DNA of 40,815 bases from an uncultured Oscillospiraceae bacterium. GTDB taxonomy: Bacteria; Bacillota; Clostridia; Oscillospirales; Oscillospiraceae. Below the pieces are notes generated by a model. That model did not search any database. It saw nothing but the letters and a program-made list of their open reading frames with translations, and was not told the origin of the DNA. Made by a program: the position numbers and the translations under genes. Each line of letters starts with the position of its first letter. The first letter of the stretch is position 1. The stretch spans positions 1 to 40,815 of the forward strand of contig CANQQB010000014.1 in assembly GCA_947625845.1 (NCBI GenBank). The letters run 5' to 3'. Shown here piece after piece: positions 1-7,877 of this stretch.

Positions 1-2
1 CG

Positions 3-926
3 TTCACCTGCGTCACCGGCGTGTCCGGCAGCGGCAAATCGTCCCTGGTCAACGAGGTCATCGAGAAGAAGCTGGGGGCCGATCTGAACCGGCGGAAGGT
101 CCGTCCCGGCAAGTGCGAGGCCATATTCGGCCTGGAATACCTGGACAAGGTCATCGATATCGACCAAAGCCCCATAGGCCGCACGCCAAGGTCCAATCCG
201 GCCACGTACACGGGCCTTTTCAACGACATCCGGGACCTGTTCGCCTCCACACAGGACGCAAAGCTGCGGGGATTTAAATCCGGCCGGTTCTCCTTCAACG
301 TGAAGGGCGGCCGGTGCGAGGCCTGCTCCGGCGACGGGCTTATCAAGATCGAGATGCTTTTCCTGCCGGATGTGTACGTCCCCTGCGAGGTCTGCCACGG
401 CAAGCGCTATAACCGGGAGACGCTGGAGGTACACTATAAGGGCAAGAACATCGCCGAGGTGCTGGACATGACGGTGGAGGAGGCGCTGGATTTCTTCCAG
501 AACCAGCAGCATATCCGGGAAAAGCTCCAGACCTTGTGGGACGTGGGGCTGGGCTACGTGAAGCTGGGCCAGTCGTCCACGACGCTGTCCGGCGGTGAGG
601 CTCAGCGGGTGAAGCTGGCCACGGAGCTGGCCAGGCGCAGTACGGGCAGCACGTTTTATATCCTGGACGAACCCACCACCGGTCTGCACACCGCGGACGT
701 GGCAAGGCTGCTGGATATTTTGCAGCGGCTGACGGACGCGGGCAATACGGTGCTGGTCATCGAGCATAATCTGGATGTGATCAAGTGCGCGGACTACATC
801 ATCGACCTGGGTCCCGAGGGGGGCGACGAGGGCGGCGAGGTCGTTTTTGCCGGCACGCCGGAACAGTGCGCCAACCATAAGCGCAGCTATACGGGACAGT
901 TTTTGAGAAGGTCGCTTCTCAGATAG
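3..926 (+). CDS. uvrA: Excinuclease ABC subunit A, C-terminal part (cut by window start)
   Basis: UvrA is the damage-recognition ATPase of nucleotide excision repair; it dimerises, loads UvrB on lesions and acts in the cytoplasm on DNA. The visible ~308 residues are the second ABC module. They show a Walker A (GVSGSGKSS) at the very start, a zinc finger of two CxxC pairs (CEAC and CEVC) about 25 residues apart, the ABC signature [11 protein letters not shown], a Walker B ending [10 protein letters not shown], and an H-loop VIEHN. The reading frame is open to the window edge before the first possible start codon, so the N-terminal half lies outside. The next gene starts 7 nt downstream, suggesting one transcript. 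Identification is secure; only completeness is unknown. Confidence 0.97.
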   Translation, partial: FTCVTGVSGSGKSSLVNEVIEKKLGADLNRRKVRPGKCEAIFGLEYLDKVIDIDQSPIGRTPRSNPATYTGLFNDIRDLFASTQDAKLRGFKSGRFSFNVKGGRCEACSGDGLIKIEMLFLPDVYVPCEVCHGKRYNRETLEVHYKGKNIAEVLDMTVEEALDFFQNQQHIREKLQTLWDVGLGYVKLGQSSTTLSGGEAQRVKLATELARRSTGSTFYILDEPTTGLHTADVARLLDILQRLTDAGNTVLVIEHNLDVIKCADYIIDLGPEGGDEGGEVVFAGTPEQCANHKRSYTGQFLRRSLLR

Positions 927-933
927 GAGTTTC

Positions 934-1425
934 ATGGATATTGCCGAGTACATAACCGAGATGGGGCTGGGCCGCGGCGTCGCCACGTTCCTGGTGTCCA
1001 TCCTGCCCATTATCGAGCTGCGCGGCGCCATCCCCATCGGCGTGAGCCTGGGGCTTCCCGTGTGGCAGGCGGCGCTCATCAGCGTGGCGGGGAATATCCT
1101 GCCCGTGCCGTTCATCATCGCCTTCATCCGCACCTTCATGGACTGGCTGCGGACCAAATCCGACCGGGCCAGGCGCTTCGTGGCCTGGCTGGAACGGAAG
1201 GGCTCCGGTCCGAAGGCGGAGAAGGTCCGTAAGGCTCAGTTCTGGGGCCTGCTGGCCTTCGTGGCGATACCGTTTCCGGGTACCGGCGCCTGGACTGGCG
1301 CGCTGATCGCGGCGCTTTTGAACATGCGCATGCGCCGGGCGCTGCCGCCCATTATCCTGGGCGTGCTCATCGCCGGGCTGGTCGTGTCCCTGGCCACGGC
1401 CGGCGTGGTCAAGCTGCTGTTCTGA
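934..1425 (+). CDS. Small multi-drug export family membrane protein (COG2426 type)
   Basis: This 163-residue integral membrane protein resembles the COG2426/Sm_multidrug_ex family, whose transport role is poorly proven. It has hydrophobic segments near residues 18-38, 44-66, 100-125 and 135-160. The family-like motif ELRGAIPIG (about residues 28-36) lies early in the protein, and a Pro/Gly-rich stretch (AIPFPGTGAWTG) sits near residue 113. The ATG at 934 follows a TAGGAG ribosome site. It lies between uvrA and recD2 with gaps of 7 and 2 nt, so it is probably cotranscribed with two DNA-repair genes. Its own function cannot be read from this context, and the substrate is unknown. Confidence 0.8.
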   Translation: MDIAEYITEMGLGRGVATFLVSILPIIELRGAIPIGVSLGLPVWQAALISVAGNILPVPFIIAFIRTFMDWLRTKSDRARRFVAWLERKGSGPKAEKVRKAQFWGLLAFVAIPFPGTGAWTGALIAALLNMRMRRALPPIILGVLIAGLVVSLATAGVVKLLF

Positions 1426-1427
1426 CC

Positions 1428-3641
1428 ATGCAGGAGCAGGAACTGGAAAAAATACAGGGCCAGGTGGCCTCGGTCATCTATTTCAACGAGGACAACGGGT
1501 ACACGGTCCTGCGCCTGGACGCGGACGACGGCTCCCAGGCCATCGTCGTGGGATGCATCCCCATGCCTGTGGCGGGGGAGAGCATGACCGCATGGGGCAA
1601 TTGGACCCGCCACGCTGCCCACGGCGAGCAGTTCAAGGCTTTGTACACGGAGCGGACCATGCCCAGCGGCGCGTCCGCCATCTATGATTATCTGTCCAGC
1701 CGGGTCATCAGGGGCATCGGTCCCGCTACGGCCGCGCTCATCGTGGGCAGGTTCGGGGACGACGCGCTGAACGTGCTGCGGGACCATCCGGAAAAGCTGG
1801 CGACCCTGCGGGGCATCAGTAGACCTAAGGCGGAGGAAATGAGCGCGGCGTTCCGGCGTCAGACCGGTATGCGCTCGCTGATGGAATTTCTCGGCGGCGC
1901 GGGGCTGCCTCCCATCCTGGCCCTGCGGCTTTACCGCTACTATGGGGACGAGGCGCTGGAAAAGGTGGAGGAAAACCCCTATATCCTCTCCAGCGTGCAG
2001 GTGGGCGCGTCCTTCGCTCAGGCGGACGCGCTGGCGCTGGCCAACGGCGTGGAGGCCGACGCGCCGGAGCGTATCGCCGCGGCGCTGCTTTTTGAGCTGC
2101 GCCACAACAGCGACAACGGCCACTGTTTTTTACCGGCGGACAAGCTCACCGCCGCAACCGCACAGCTTATCGGCGTAGAACCCGAACAGGTGGGGGAGGG
2201 CCTGGACATCCTGCTGGACTCCGGGGACGTGGTGTGCGAGCCCGTGGCGAACGTGAACGCCTGCTACCTGGCGCCATTATACGCGGCGGAGGTCTATGTG
2301 GCCCAGCGGCTGCGGGAGATGGCCGGGACCGTGTATCCCGCGTCCGACGTGCATGTGGACCATATCATCGACCAGATCGAGGCCGAACAGCATATCGCCT
2401 TCGCGCCTCAGCAGCGCAGGACCCTGGACGCGGCGGCGTCAAGGCAGCTGGTGGTGATCACCGGCGGCCCCGGCACCGGCAAGACCACGTCCCTGCGGGC
2501 GGTGCTGGCACTGTTTGACGCCATGGGGCTGGAGACCATGCTGGCCGCGCCTACGGGCCAGGCCGCCAAGCGTCTGGGCGACCTCACCGGCCGGGAGGCA
2601 TCCACCATACACCGGCTGTTGGGCGCCAGCTTCTCCCCGGAGACGGACAGTACGGTCTTTCGCAAGAACGAGGACGACCAGCTCCGCTGCGGCGCGCTCA
2701 TACTGGACGAGTGCTCCATGGTGGATATGGCGCTGATGAAGGCGGTGCTGGCCGCGTTGGGGTCTTCCTGCCGGCTGGTGCTGGTGGGGGACGCGGACCA
2801 GCTTCCATCCGTGGGGCCGGGGGCCGTGTTCCGGGACGTGATACGAAGCGGCGTGGCCGAGACGGTCCGTCTGACGGAGATATTCCGGCAAAAAGAGGAA
2901 AGCCGCATCGTCCTGTGCGCTCACCAGATCGACCAGGGGCAGACGCCGGACCTGCGGGCCAATAAGGCGGGGGTCTATTTCCTGCGCCGCCGGGAGGCGG
3001 ACAGCGCGGCGGAGACCATCGTGAGCCTGTGTCAGGAGCGGCTGCCGAAGAATATGCACATCCCGTCGGGGCAGATACAGGTCCTGACCCCCACCCGCAA
3101 GGGCGCGGCGGGCACGGAGGAGCTCAACAAGCGTTTACAGGCGGCGCTGAACCCGCCTGTCTCCGGGCAGAAGCAGGAATTTGACTTTGCCGGCCGGACC
3201 TATCGGGAGGGCGACCGGGTCATGCAGATACGAAACGATTACGACATCCCCTGGAAGACGGCGGACCTGGAGAGCGGCTACGGCGTCTTCAACGGGGACA
3301 TCGGCTATATCGAGTCCATTGACCCGGCGTCGGAGGCGTTCACCGTGGACTTTGACGGCCGCCGTGCGAGCTACGCCTTTGAACAGGCGTCGGAGCTGGA
3401 CCACGCCTGGGCCACCACGGTCCATAAATCCCAGGGCAGCGAGTATCGGGCGGTGGTGCTGTCCGCCGTGCGGGCCGCGCCTCAGCTCATGTACCGGAGC
3501 CTTCTGTACACCGCCGTGACGCGGGCCCAGGAGCTTCTGGTGATCGTGGGGGACGAGGACGTGATACGGACCATGACGGAAAACGCAAGACGCGCCAAGC
3601 GATACAGCGGGCTTCGTATCCGCATGACCGATGAGAAGTAA
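1428..3641 (+). CDS. recD2: ATP-dependent RecD2-type DNA helicase
   Basis: RecD2 is a 5'-3' superfamily 1B DNA helicase that works without RecB and RecC and has been linked to replication-fork and mismatch repair. At 737 residues it has the family's usual length. The N-terminal OB-like region (residues 1-75) is followed by helix-hairpin-helix repeats (about 95-200). Then come the helicase core with Walker A VITGGPGTGKTTS (about residue 342), Walker B LILDECSMVDM, motif III GDADQLPSVGPG and a C-terminal motif with TTVHKSQGSEY. It starts 2 nt after the preceding stop and its last 11 nt overlap comF. The family call is certain; the in vivo role is inferred from homologues. Confidence 0.96.
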   Translation: MQEQELEKIQGQVASVIYFNEDNGYTVLRLDADDGSQAIVVGCIPMPVAGESMTAWGNWTRHAAHGEQFKALYTERTMPSGASAIYDYLSSRVIRGIGPATAALIVGRFGDDALNVLRDHPEKLATLRGISRPKAEEMSAAFRRQTGMRSLMEFLGGAGLPPILALRLYRYYGDEALEKVEENPYILSSVQVGASFAQADALALANGVEADAPERIAAALLFELRHNSDNGHCFLPADKLTAATAQLIGVEPEQVGEGLDILLDSGDVVCEPVANVNACYLAPLYAAEVYVAQRLREMAGTVYPASDVHVDHIIDQIEAEQHIAFAPQQRRTLDAAASRQLVVITGGPGTGKTTSLRAVLALFDAMGLETMLAAPTGQAAKRLGDLTGREASTIHRLLGASFSPETDSTVFRKNEDDQLRCGALILDECSMVDMALMKAVLAALGSSCRLVLVGDADQLPSVGPGAVFRDVIRSGVAETVRLTEIFRQKEESRIVLCAHQIDQGQTPDLRANKAGVYFLRRREADSAAETIVSLCQERLPKNMHIPSGQIQVLTPTRKGAAGTEELNKRLQAALNPPVSGQKQEFDFAGRTYREGDRVMQIRNDYDIPWKTADLESGYGVFNGDIGYIESIDPASEAFTVDFDGRRASYAFEQASELDHAWATTVHKSQGSEYRAVVLSAVRAAPQLMYRSLLYTAVTRAQELLVIVGDEDVIRTMTENARRAKRYSGLRIRMTDEK

Positions 3642-4287
3642 GCTCGTTTACCGGCTGCTGGACCTTGTCTATCCCACCCGGTGCGTGTTCTGCCGGCGGT
3701 TTTTGCCGCCGGGGCCGGTGCGGATGTGCGACAAATGCCAGGAGACGATCCCACGAGCGCCGGGCGGCGGACGGCGGCGCGGGGACTTCTTCTCCGAGTG
3801 CGTCTCGGCGCTCTATTACGAGGGCGCCGTGCGGGAGGCATTTCACCGCTATAAGTTCGCCGGCGTCCAGGTCTACGCGGGCGTATTCGGGTCCCTGGTG
3901 GCGGAGTGCATCTACGAGCACCTGGAGGGTCAGTATGACATTCTCTCCTGGGTGCCGCTGGATCCTGGCCGACGCCGGAGCCGGGGTTATGACCAGGCGG
4001 AGCTTATTGCCCGCGCTGCCGGTAAGCGCCTGATGCGCGAGCCGGTGCCGGTTTTGAAGAAAAAACGGGGCGTGCACCCCCAGTCCGGGACCGGTGCGCC
4101 GGAAAAGCGCCGGGCCAACATCGCCGGGGCGTATTCCGTCCCGGACCCGGAGCTTGTCCGGGACAAGCGCATTTTGCTCGTCGACGATCTCGTGACCACC
4201 GGTTCCACCCTCTCGGAGTGCGCCAAGACGCTGCTTTTGGCGGGAGCGGAGGACGTGCGGTGCGCCACGTTTGCCAGTACCAGGTAG
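3631..4287 (+). CDS. comF: ComF family protein (phosphoribosyltransferase-like)
   Basis: This 218-residue protein has the ComF architecture. An N-terminal zinc-binding region (CVFC near residue 16 and CDKC near residue 33) is followed by a type I phosphoribosyltransferase fold with the PRPP-binding motif ILLVDDLVTTGST near residue 180. In naturally competent bacteria ComF helps handle incoming single-stranded DNA; in other Firmicutes the gene is kept with an unclear role. The gene overlaps the recD2 end by 11 nt, so translation is probably coupled and a DNA-processing role fits. No competence pilus genes are in the window, so competence itself should not be inferred. Confidence 0.9.
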   Translation: MRSKLVYRLLDLVYPTRCVFCRRFLPPGPVRMCDKCQETIPRAPGGGRRRGDFFSECVSALYYEGAVREAFHRYKFAGVQVYAGVFGSLVAECIYEHLEGQYDILSWVPLDPGRRRSRGYDQAELIARAAGKRLMREPVPVLKKKRGVHPQSGTGAPEKRRANIAGAYSVPDPELVRDKRILLVDDLVTTGSTLSECAKTLLLAGAEDVRCATFASTR

Positions 4288-4297
4288 GAGGTTTACC

Positions 4298-5332
4298 ATG
4301 CTGTTTTTTGAAAGAGACATCGCCATCGACCTCGGCACCATGACCACTCTCATGTACGTGCGCGGCAGAGGCATCCGGCTGCGGGAGGCGTCATTGGTGG
4401 CTATGGACAGCACCAACGGCCGGCTTTTGAAGATCGGCGACGAGGCGAAAAAAATGCTGGGCCGGACCCCGGCCAATATCGTGCCCATCAGCCCCATCGT
4501 GGCCGGCGTCATCTCCGACTATGACATGACCTCCCGAATGCTCAAGGAGTTCATCAGCCATATCACGTCCTTCAGCCTGTTCAAACCACGGGTGCTCATC
4601 TGCGTGCCCGGATCCATCACCGGCGTGGAGGAACGGGCCCTGATCGACGCGGCCATCGAGGCCGGCGCCAGAAAGGTCTATCTGACGGAGGCGGCGCTGG
4701 CTACCGCCGTGGGCGCGGGCATCGACATCAGCAAGGCCGACGGGCATATGATCGTGGACATCGGCAGCGGCACGACGGAGGTGGCCGTGGTGAGCCTGGG
4801 CGGCGTGGTGGAGCGGGAGTCCATCAAGACCGCCGGCGCCGCCTTTGACGAGGCCATCGTCCGATACATCCGCAAAAAACACAACCTGCTCATCGGTACC
4901 CGCACGGCGGAGGAATTGAAGCTGTCCATCGGCTGCGTCACGCCAAGGCCGGAGGTGTCCTACGAAGAGGTCAAGGGCCGGTGCCTGGTGACGGGCCTGC
5001 CCCGGAGCGTCACGGTCAGCTCCACGGATATGGCGGAGGCGCTGGAGGAACCCGTGGCGCAGATCATGGAGGCCGTCCATCTCGTCCTGGAACAGACGCT
5101 CCCGGAGCTGGTGGGCGACGTGTCCGAAAACGGCATCATTTTGTCCGGCGGCGGCAGCCAGATATGGGGCCTGGACAAGGCCGTCACCGAGCAGACCGGC
5201 ATCGAGGCCGTGCTGGTGGACGACGCGCTCAGCTGCACCGCCTACGGCGCGGGGCGTATGCTCCAGAACCTGAACGACATGCAGGAGGGCATGATCAATT
5301 TGGCGCGCAGAAGACAAATGAAAAATGGATAA
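4298..5332 (+). CDS. mreB: MreB/Mbl-type actin-like cell-shape protein
   Basis: MreB-type proteins polymerise on the inner membrane face and guide lateral wall synthesis. This 344-residue protein has the actin-fold phosphate 1 loop (AIDLGTMTTLMYV, residues 8-20), the connecting region ALIDAAIEAGARKVYLTEA, the phosphate 2 loop MIVDIGSGTTEVAVV and an adenosine loop ILSGGGSQIWG. I chose the ATG at 4298 because AGGAGG lies 8 nt upstream; a longer frame back to 4271 would overlap comF and has no ribosome site. The first loop reads DLGTMTT where classical MreB has DLGTANT, a small but real divergence. No mreC or mreD follows; the transcript ends at a hairpin directly downstream. Confidence 0.9.
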   Translation: MLFFERDIAIDLGTMTTLMYVRGRGIRLREASLVAMDSTNGRLLKIGDEAKKMLGRTPANIVPISPIVAGVISDYDMTSRMLKEFISHITSFSLFKPRVLICVPGSITGVEERALIDAAIEAGARKVYLTEAALATAVGAGIDISKADGHMIVDIGSGTTEVAVVSLGGVVERESIKTAGAAFDEAIVRYIRKKHNLLIGTRTAEELKLSIGCVTPRPEVSYEEVKGRCLVTGLPRSVTVSSTDMAEALEEPVAQIMEAVHLVLEQTLPELVGDVSENGIILSGGGSQIWGLDKAVTEQTGIEAVLVDDALSCTAYGAGRMLQNLNDMQEGMINLARRRQMKNG

Positions 5333-5336
5333 GAAA

Positions 5337-5361
5337 AACCGGGAGGCTGCCCCTCCCGGTT
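5337..5361. terminator. Bidirectional intrinsic terminator between mreB and hydrolase gene
   Basis: A perfect 10-bp stem (AACCGGGAGG, 5337-5346, with its complement at 5352-5361) encloses a 5-nt loop. It starts 4 nt after the mreB stop and lies 4 nt beyond the stop of the convergent hydrolase gene. On the plus strand it is followed by a T-rich stretch (TATCTTATATCTTTT); on the minus strand the flank reads TTTTTCTTATCC, so it can serve both genes. Confidence 0.85.
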
Positions 5362-5364
5362 ATC

Positions 5365-6294
5365 TTATATCTTTTGGTCTATCCAATCCAATACATCCTC
5401 CCAGACCGTATCCTTGCCCCGCTCGTTGAGGACCTCGTGGCGCATGGCGGGGTAGAGCTTCACGGTCACGTCGGCCATACCGGCCTTGCGGAACATGTCC
5501 GCCACGTGGCGCACGCCTTTGCCGTATGCGCCTACCGGGTCTTCCTCGCCGGCGATAAACAGCACCGGCGCCGCCTTGTCCATCTTTGCCAGACCGGCGC
5601 GGTCGCCGATGATGCTCAGACCGTCCATCATGTCATACATGAGGCCAGCCGTGGCGGTGAAGCCGCACTTGGGGTCAGCATCGTATTGGCGCACGACGGC
5701 GGGGTCGGTGCATATCCAGTCGTTGGGACCTACGGGGTCTTTTATACGCTTGAGGTAGCTGCCAAAGGCGATCTTTTGCAGCAGGGCGCTGCGGTATTGG
5801 CTGCCGTGGCGCCTGATCTCCAGGCCGGCCAGGAGCTTGCCGAACCGGCATACGACGGCGCTCTGATGCCCTGTGCCGGACAGGACGCAGCAGGTGAAAT
5901 CGTCCGGCCACCGCATGAGACAGGTCCGGGCCATAAAGCTGCCCATGCTGTGTCCGAACAGGACCATGGGCACGGTGGGGTATCTTGCCCGCAGGATGTC
6001 CCGCAGGCGCTTTTCATCCTCCACGATGCGCTTCCAGCCGTCCTTTTCCGCGAACCAGCCCAGCTCTGCCGCATCCGTCGCCGTACGGCCGTGGCCAAGG
6101 TGGTCGTCCCCGGCCACGGCGAGGCCGTGCGCCGTCAGGAAGCAGGCAAAGTCATGATACCGGTCGATATATTCCGCCACGCCGTGGACCAACTGCACCA
6201 CGCCGCGGACTTTCCCGTCTTCCGGCTCCCAAAGCGTCCAGGCGATCGGATGGATACCGTCGGCGGAGAGGAAGGAAAGTTCTTGCTTTTTCAT
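5365..6294 (-). CDS. Alpha/beta hydrolase, lysophospholipase/monoacylglycerol lipase type
   Basis: This 309-residue serine hydrolase matches the PldB/monoglyceride-lipase group that cleaves acyl esters of glycerol or glycerophospholipids. It has an oxyanion segment VQLVHGVAEY (about residues 33-42), the nucleophile elbow GHSMGS (near 114), a DHLGHG loop (near 83), an acid in the region AGEEDPVG and the catalytic His in AMRHEVLNE (near 284). There is no signal peptide, so it is probably cytoplasmic. It is divergent from glpK, which would use the glycerol such a lipase releases; that link is inference. A promoter TTGACG-N17-TAAAAT lies upstream at 6334-6362. Confidence 0.85.
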   Translation of the reverse strand: MKKQELSFLSADGIHPIAWTLWEPEDGKVRGVVQLVHGVAEYIDRYHDFACFLTAHGLAVAGDDHLGHGRTATDAAELGWFAEKDGWKRIVEDEKRLRDILRARYPTVPMVLFGHSMGSFMARTCLMRWPDDFTCCVLSGTGHQSAVVCRFGKLLAGLEIRRHGSQYRSALLQKIAFGSYLKRIKDPVGPNDWICTDPAVVRQYDADPKCGFTATAGLMYDMMDGLSIIGDRAGLAKMDKAAPVLFIAGEEDPVGAYGKGVRHVADMFRKAGMADVTVKLYPAMRHEVLNERGKDTVWEDVLDWIDQKI

Positions 6295-6296
6295 GA

Positions 6297-6325
6297 TAGA
6301 AAACCGCCGTCCTATATGATATAAT
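6297..6325 (+). promoter_or_regulatory. Sigma-A-type promoter for glpK (extended -10)
   Basis: TAGAAA (6297-6302) is separated by 17 nt from TATAAT (6320-6325), which is preceded by TG plus one base, an extended -10. The predicted start near 6332 gives a leader of about 45 nt to glpK. The -35 is weak (4 of 6), as is common with an extended -10. The -35 begins just upstream of the start codon of the divergent gene. Confidence 0.6.
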
Positions 6326-6333
6326 TCATTTTG

Positions 6334-6362
6334 ATTTTACAGCATCTACGCTTATTCGTCAA
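6334..6362 (-). promoter_or_regulatory. Sigma-A-type promoter for the hydrolase gene
   Basis: Read on the minus strand, TTGACG (6362-6357) is followed by a 17-nt spacer and TAAAAT (6339-6334), a near-consensus promoter. The predicted start near 6327 gives a leader of about 33 nt. The -35 abuts the glpK ribosome site (GAGGAGG from 6364), so the two divergent units share one compact control region. Confidence 0.65.
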
Positions 6363-6376
6363 CGAGGAGGCATATC

Positions 6377-7876
6377 ATGCAAGGCTATGTGATCGCGCTG
6401 GACCAGGGGACCACCAGCTCCCGCGCCATTGTGTTCGACCGGAAGGGGGACATCGTGTCCCAGGCACAGTATCCCTTTGCCCAGCATTATCCGAAGCCGG
6501 GCTGGGTGGAGCACGTGCCGCGGGACATCATCGACACCCAGTTCCACGCTTTGGGCGCGGCCTTTGAGCGGTCGGGCCTGTCAGCGGCGGACATCGCCGC
6601 CATCGGCATCACCAACCAGCGGGAGACCACCATCGTCTGGGACAGGGAGACCGGCGAGCCGGTCTATAACGCCATCGTCTGGCAATGCCGCCGTACCGCG
6701 CCTACGATACGCCAGCTGGTGGACCGGGGCATGAAGGACCAGATCCTGCGCACCACCGGACTTGTGCCGGACCCCTATTTCTCCGGCACGAAGATCCGGT
6801 GGATACTGGACAATGTGCCCGGTGCGCGGTTGAAGGCGGAGCAGGGGAAGCTCCTGTTCGGTACGGTGGACACCTGGCTCATCTGGAACCTGACCGGGCG
6901 GCATGTGACGGACCCGTCCAACGCCTCCAGGACCATGCTCTTCAACATCGACAAGCTCCGCTGGGACGAGGACATGTGCCGCATGCTTGGCGTACCCATG
7001 TCCATGCTGCCGGAGGTGCTGCCCAACGCCGGGGAGTTTGGCCGGGTGAAGCGGGGCATCCCCGGTCTGGAGCAGCTGGAGGGCATCCCCATTGCCGGCG
7101 CGGCCGGTGACCAGCAGGCGGCGCTGCTGGGCCAGGGCTGCGTACGGCCGGGCCAGGCGAAAAATACGTACGGCACCGGGTGTTTTACGCTGATGAACGT
7201 GGGGGAGACCTCCCCCAGGAGCCGCAACGGGCTGCTCACCAGCGTGGCGTGGCAGGTGAACGGCCGGACCGCCTACGCGGTGGAGGGCAGCGTATTCAAC
7301 GCCGGGTCCTCCATCCAGTGGCTGCGGGATGAACTGGAGCTCATCTCCACGGCTCACGAGTGCGACGTGCTGGCCGAGCAGGTACCGGACACCGGCGGGG
7401 TGTACATGGTCAGCGCGTTCACGGGTCTGGGCGCGCCCTGGTGGGACCCCTATGCCAGGGGCGCGGTGCTGGGCGTCACAAGGGGCACCAGGAAGGCACA
7501 TCTCTGCCGGGCGGTGCTGGAGGGCATCGCCTACCAGGTGGCGGACCTGCTGGCGCTGATGGAGGCCGACGCCGGGTATAAGATGGACGTGCTGCGGGTA
7601 GACGGCGGCGCGAGCGTGTCGGACTTTCTCATGCAGTTTCAGGCGGATATGCTCCAACAGCCCATCGACAGGCCGGAGACCGTGGAGACAACGGCTCTGG
7701 GCGCCGCGTTTCTGGCAGGGCTGGCCACAGGGGTGTGGACCGGACCGGACCAGGTGTGCTCCCTCCGGCGGACACAGCGGCGCTTCGAGCCCGTCATGGA
7801 CCCGGACAAGGCACAGCGGCTAATGACCGGCTGGCACAAAGCGGTAGAAAGAGCGAGGGACTGGGAAACAAAATAG
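6377..7876 (+). CDS. glpK: Glycerol kinase
   Basis: GlpK phosphorylates glycerol to sn-glycerol 3-phosphate with ATP, trapping it in the cytoplasm for lipid synthesis or glycolysis. The 499-residue length is standard for the FGGY family. Visible motifs are the N-terminal phosphate loop ALDQGTTSSRAIVFD (residues 8-22), the substrate region NQRETTIVWD (near 79), GAAGDQQAALLGQ (near 240), and the C-terminal ATP-site signature DVLRVDGGASVSDFLMQFQAD. The ATG follows GAGGAGG by 7 nt and its own promoter. No glpF or glpD is present here; a MATE gene follows after 1 nt. Confidence 0.97.
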   Translation: MQGYVIALDQGTTSSRAIVFDRKGDIVSQAQYPFAQHYPKPGWVEHVPRDIIDTQFHALGAAFERSGLSAADIAAIGITNQRETTIVWDRETGEPVYNAIVWQCRRTAPTIRQLVDRGMKDQILRTTGLVPDPYFSGTKIRWILDNVPGARLKAEQGKLLFGTVDTWLIWNLTGRHVTDPSNASRTMLFNIDKLRWDEDMCRMLGVPMSMLPEVLPNAGEFGRVKRGIPGLEQLEGIPIAGAAGDQQAALLGQGCVRPGQAKNTYGTGCFTLMNVGETSPRSRNGLLTSVAWQVNGRTAYAVEGSVFNAGSSIQWLRDELELISTAHECDVLAEQVPDTGGVYMVSAFTGLGAPWWDPYARGAVLGVTRGTRKAHLCRAVLEGIAYQVADLLALMEADAGYKMDVLRVDGGASVSDFLMQFQADMLQQPIDRPETVETTALGAAFLAGLATGVWTGPDQVCSLRRTQRRFEPVMDPDKAQRLMTGWHKAVERARDWETK

Positions 7877-7877
7877 C

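Noticed and set aside
4981-6324. 447-codon plus-strand open frame spanning the mreB end and the hydrolase
   Set aside because: It runs through a strong terminator and through the opposite strand of a clear hydrolase gene, with a biased composition.
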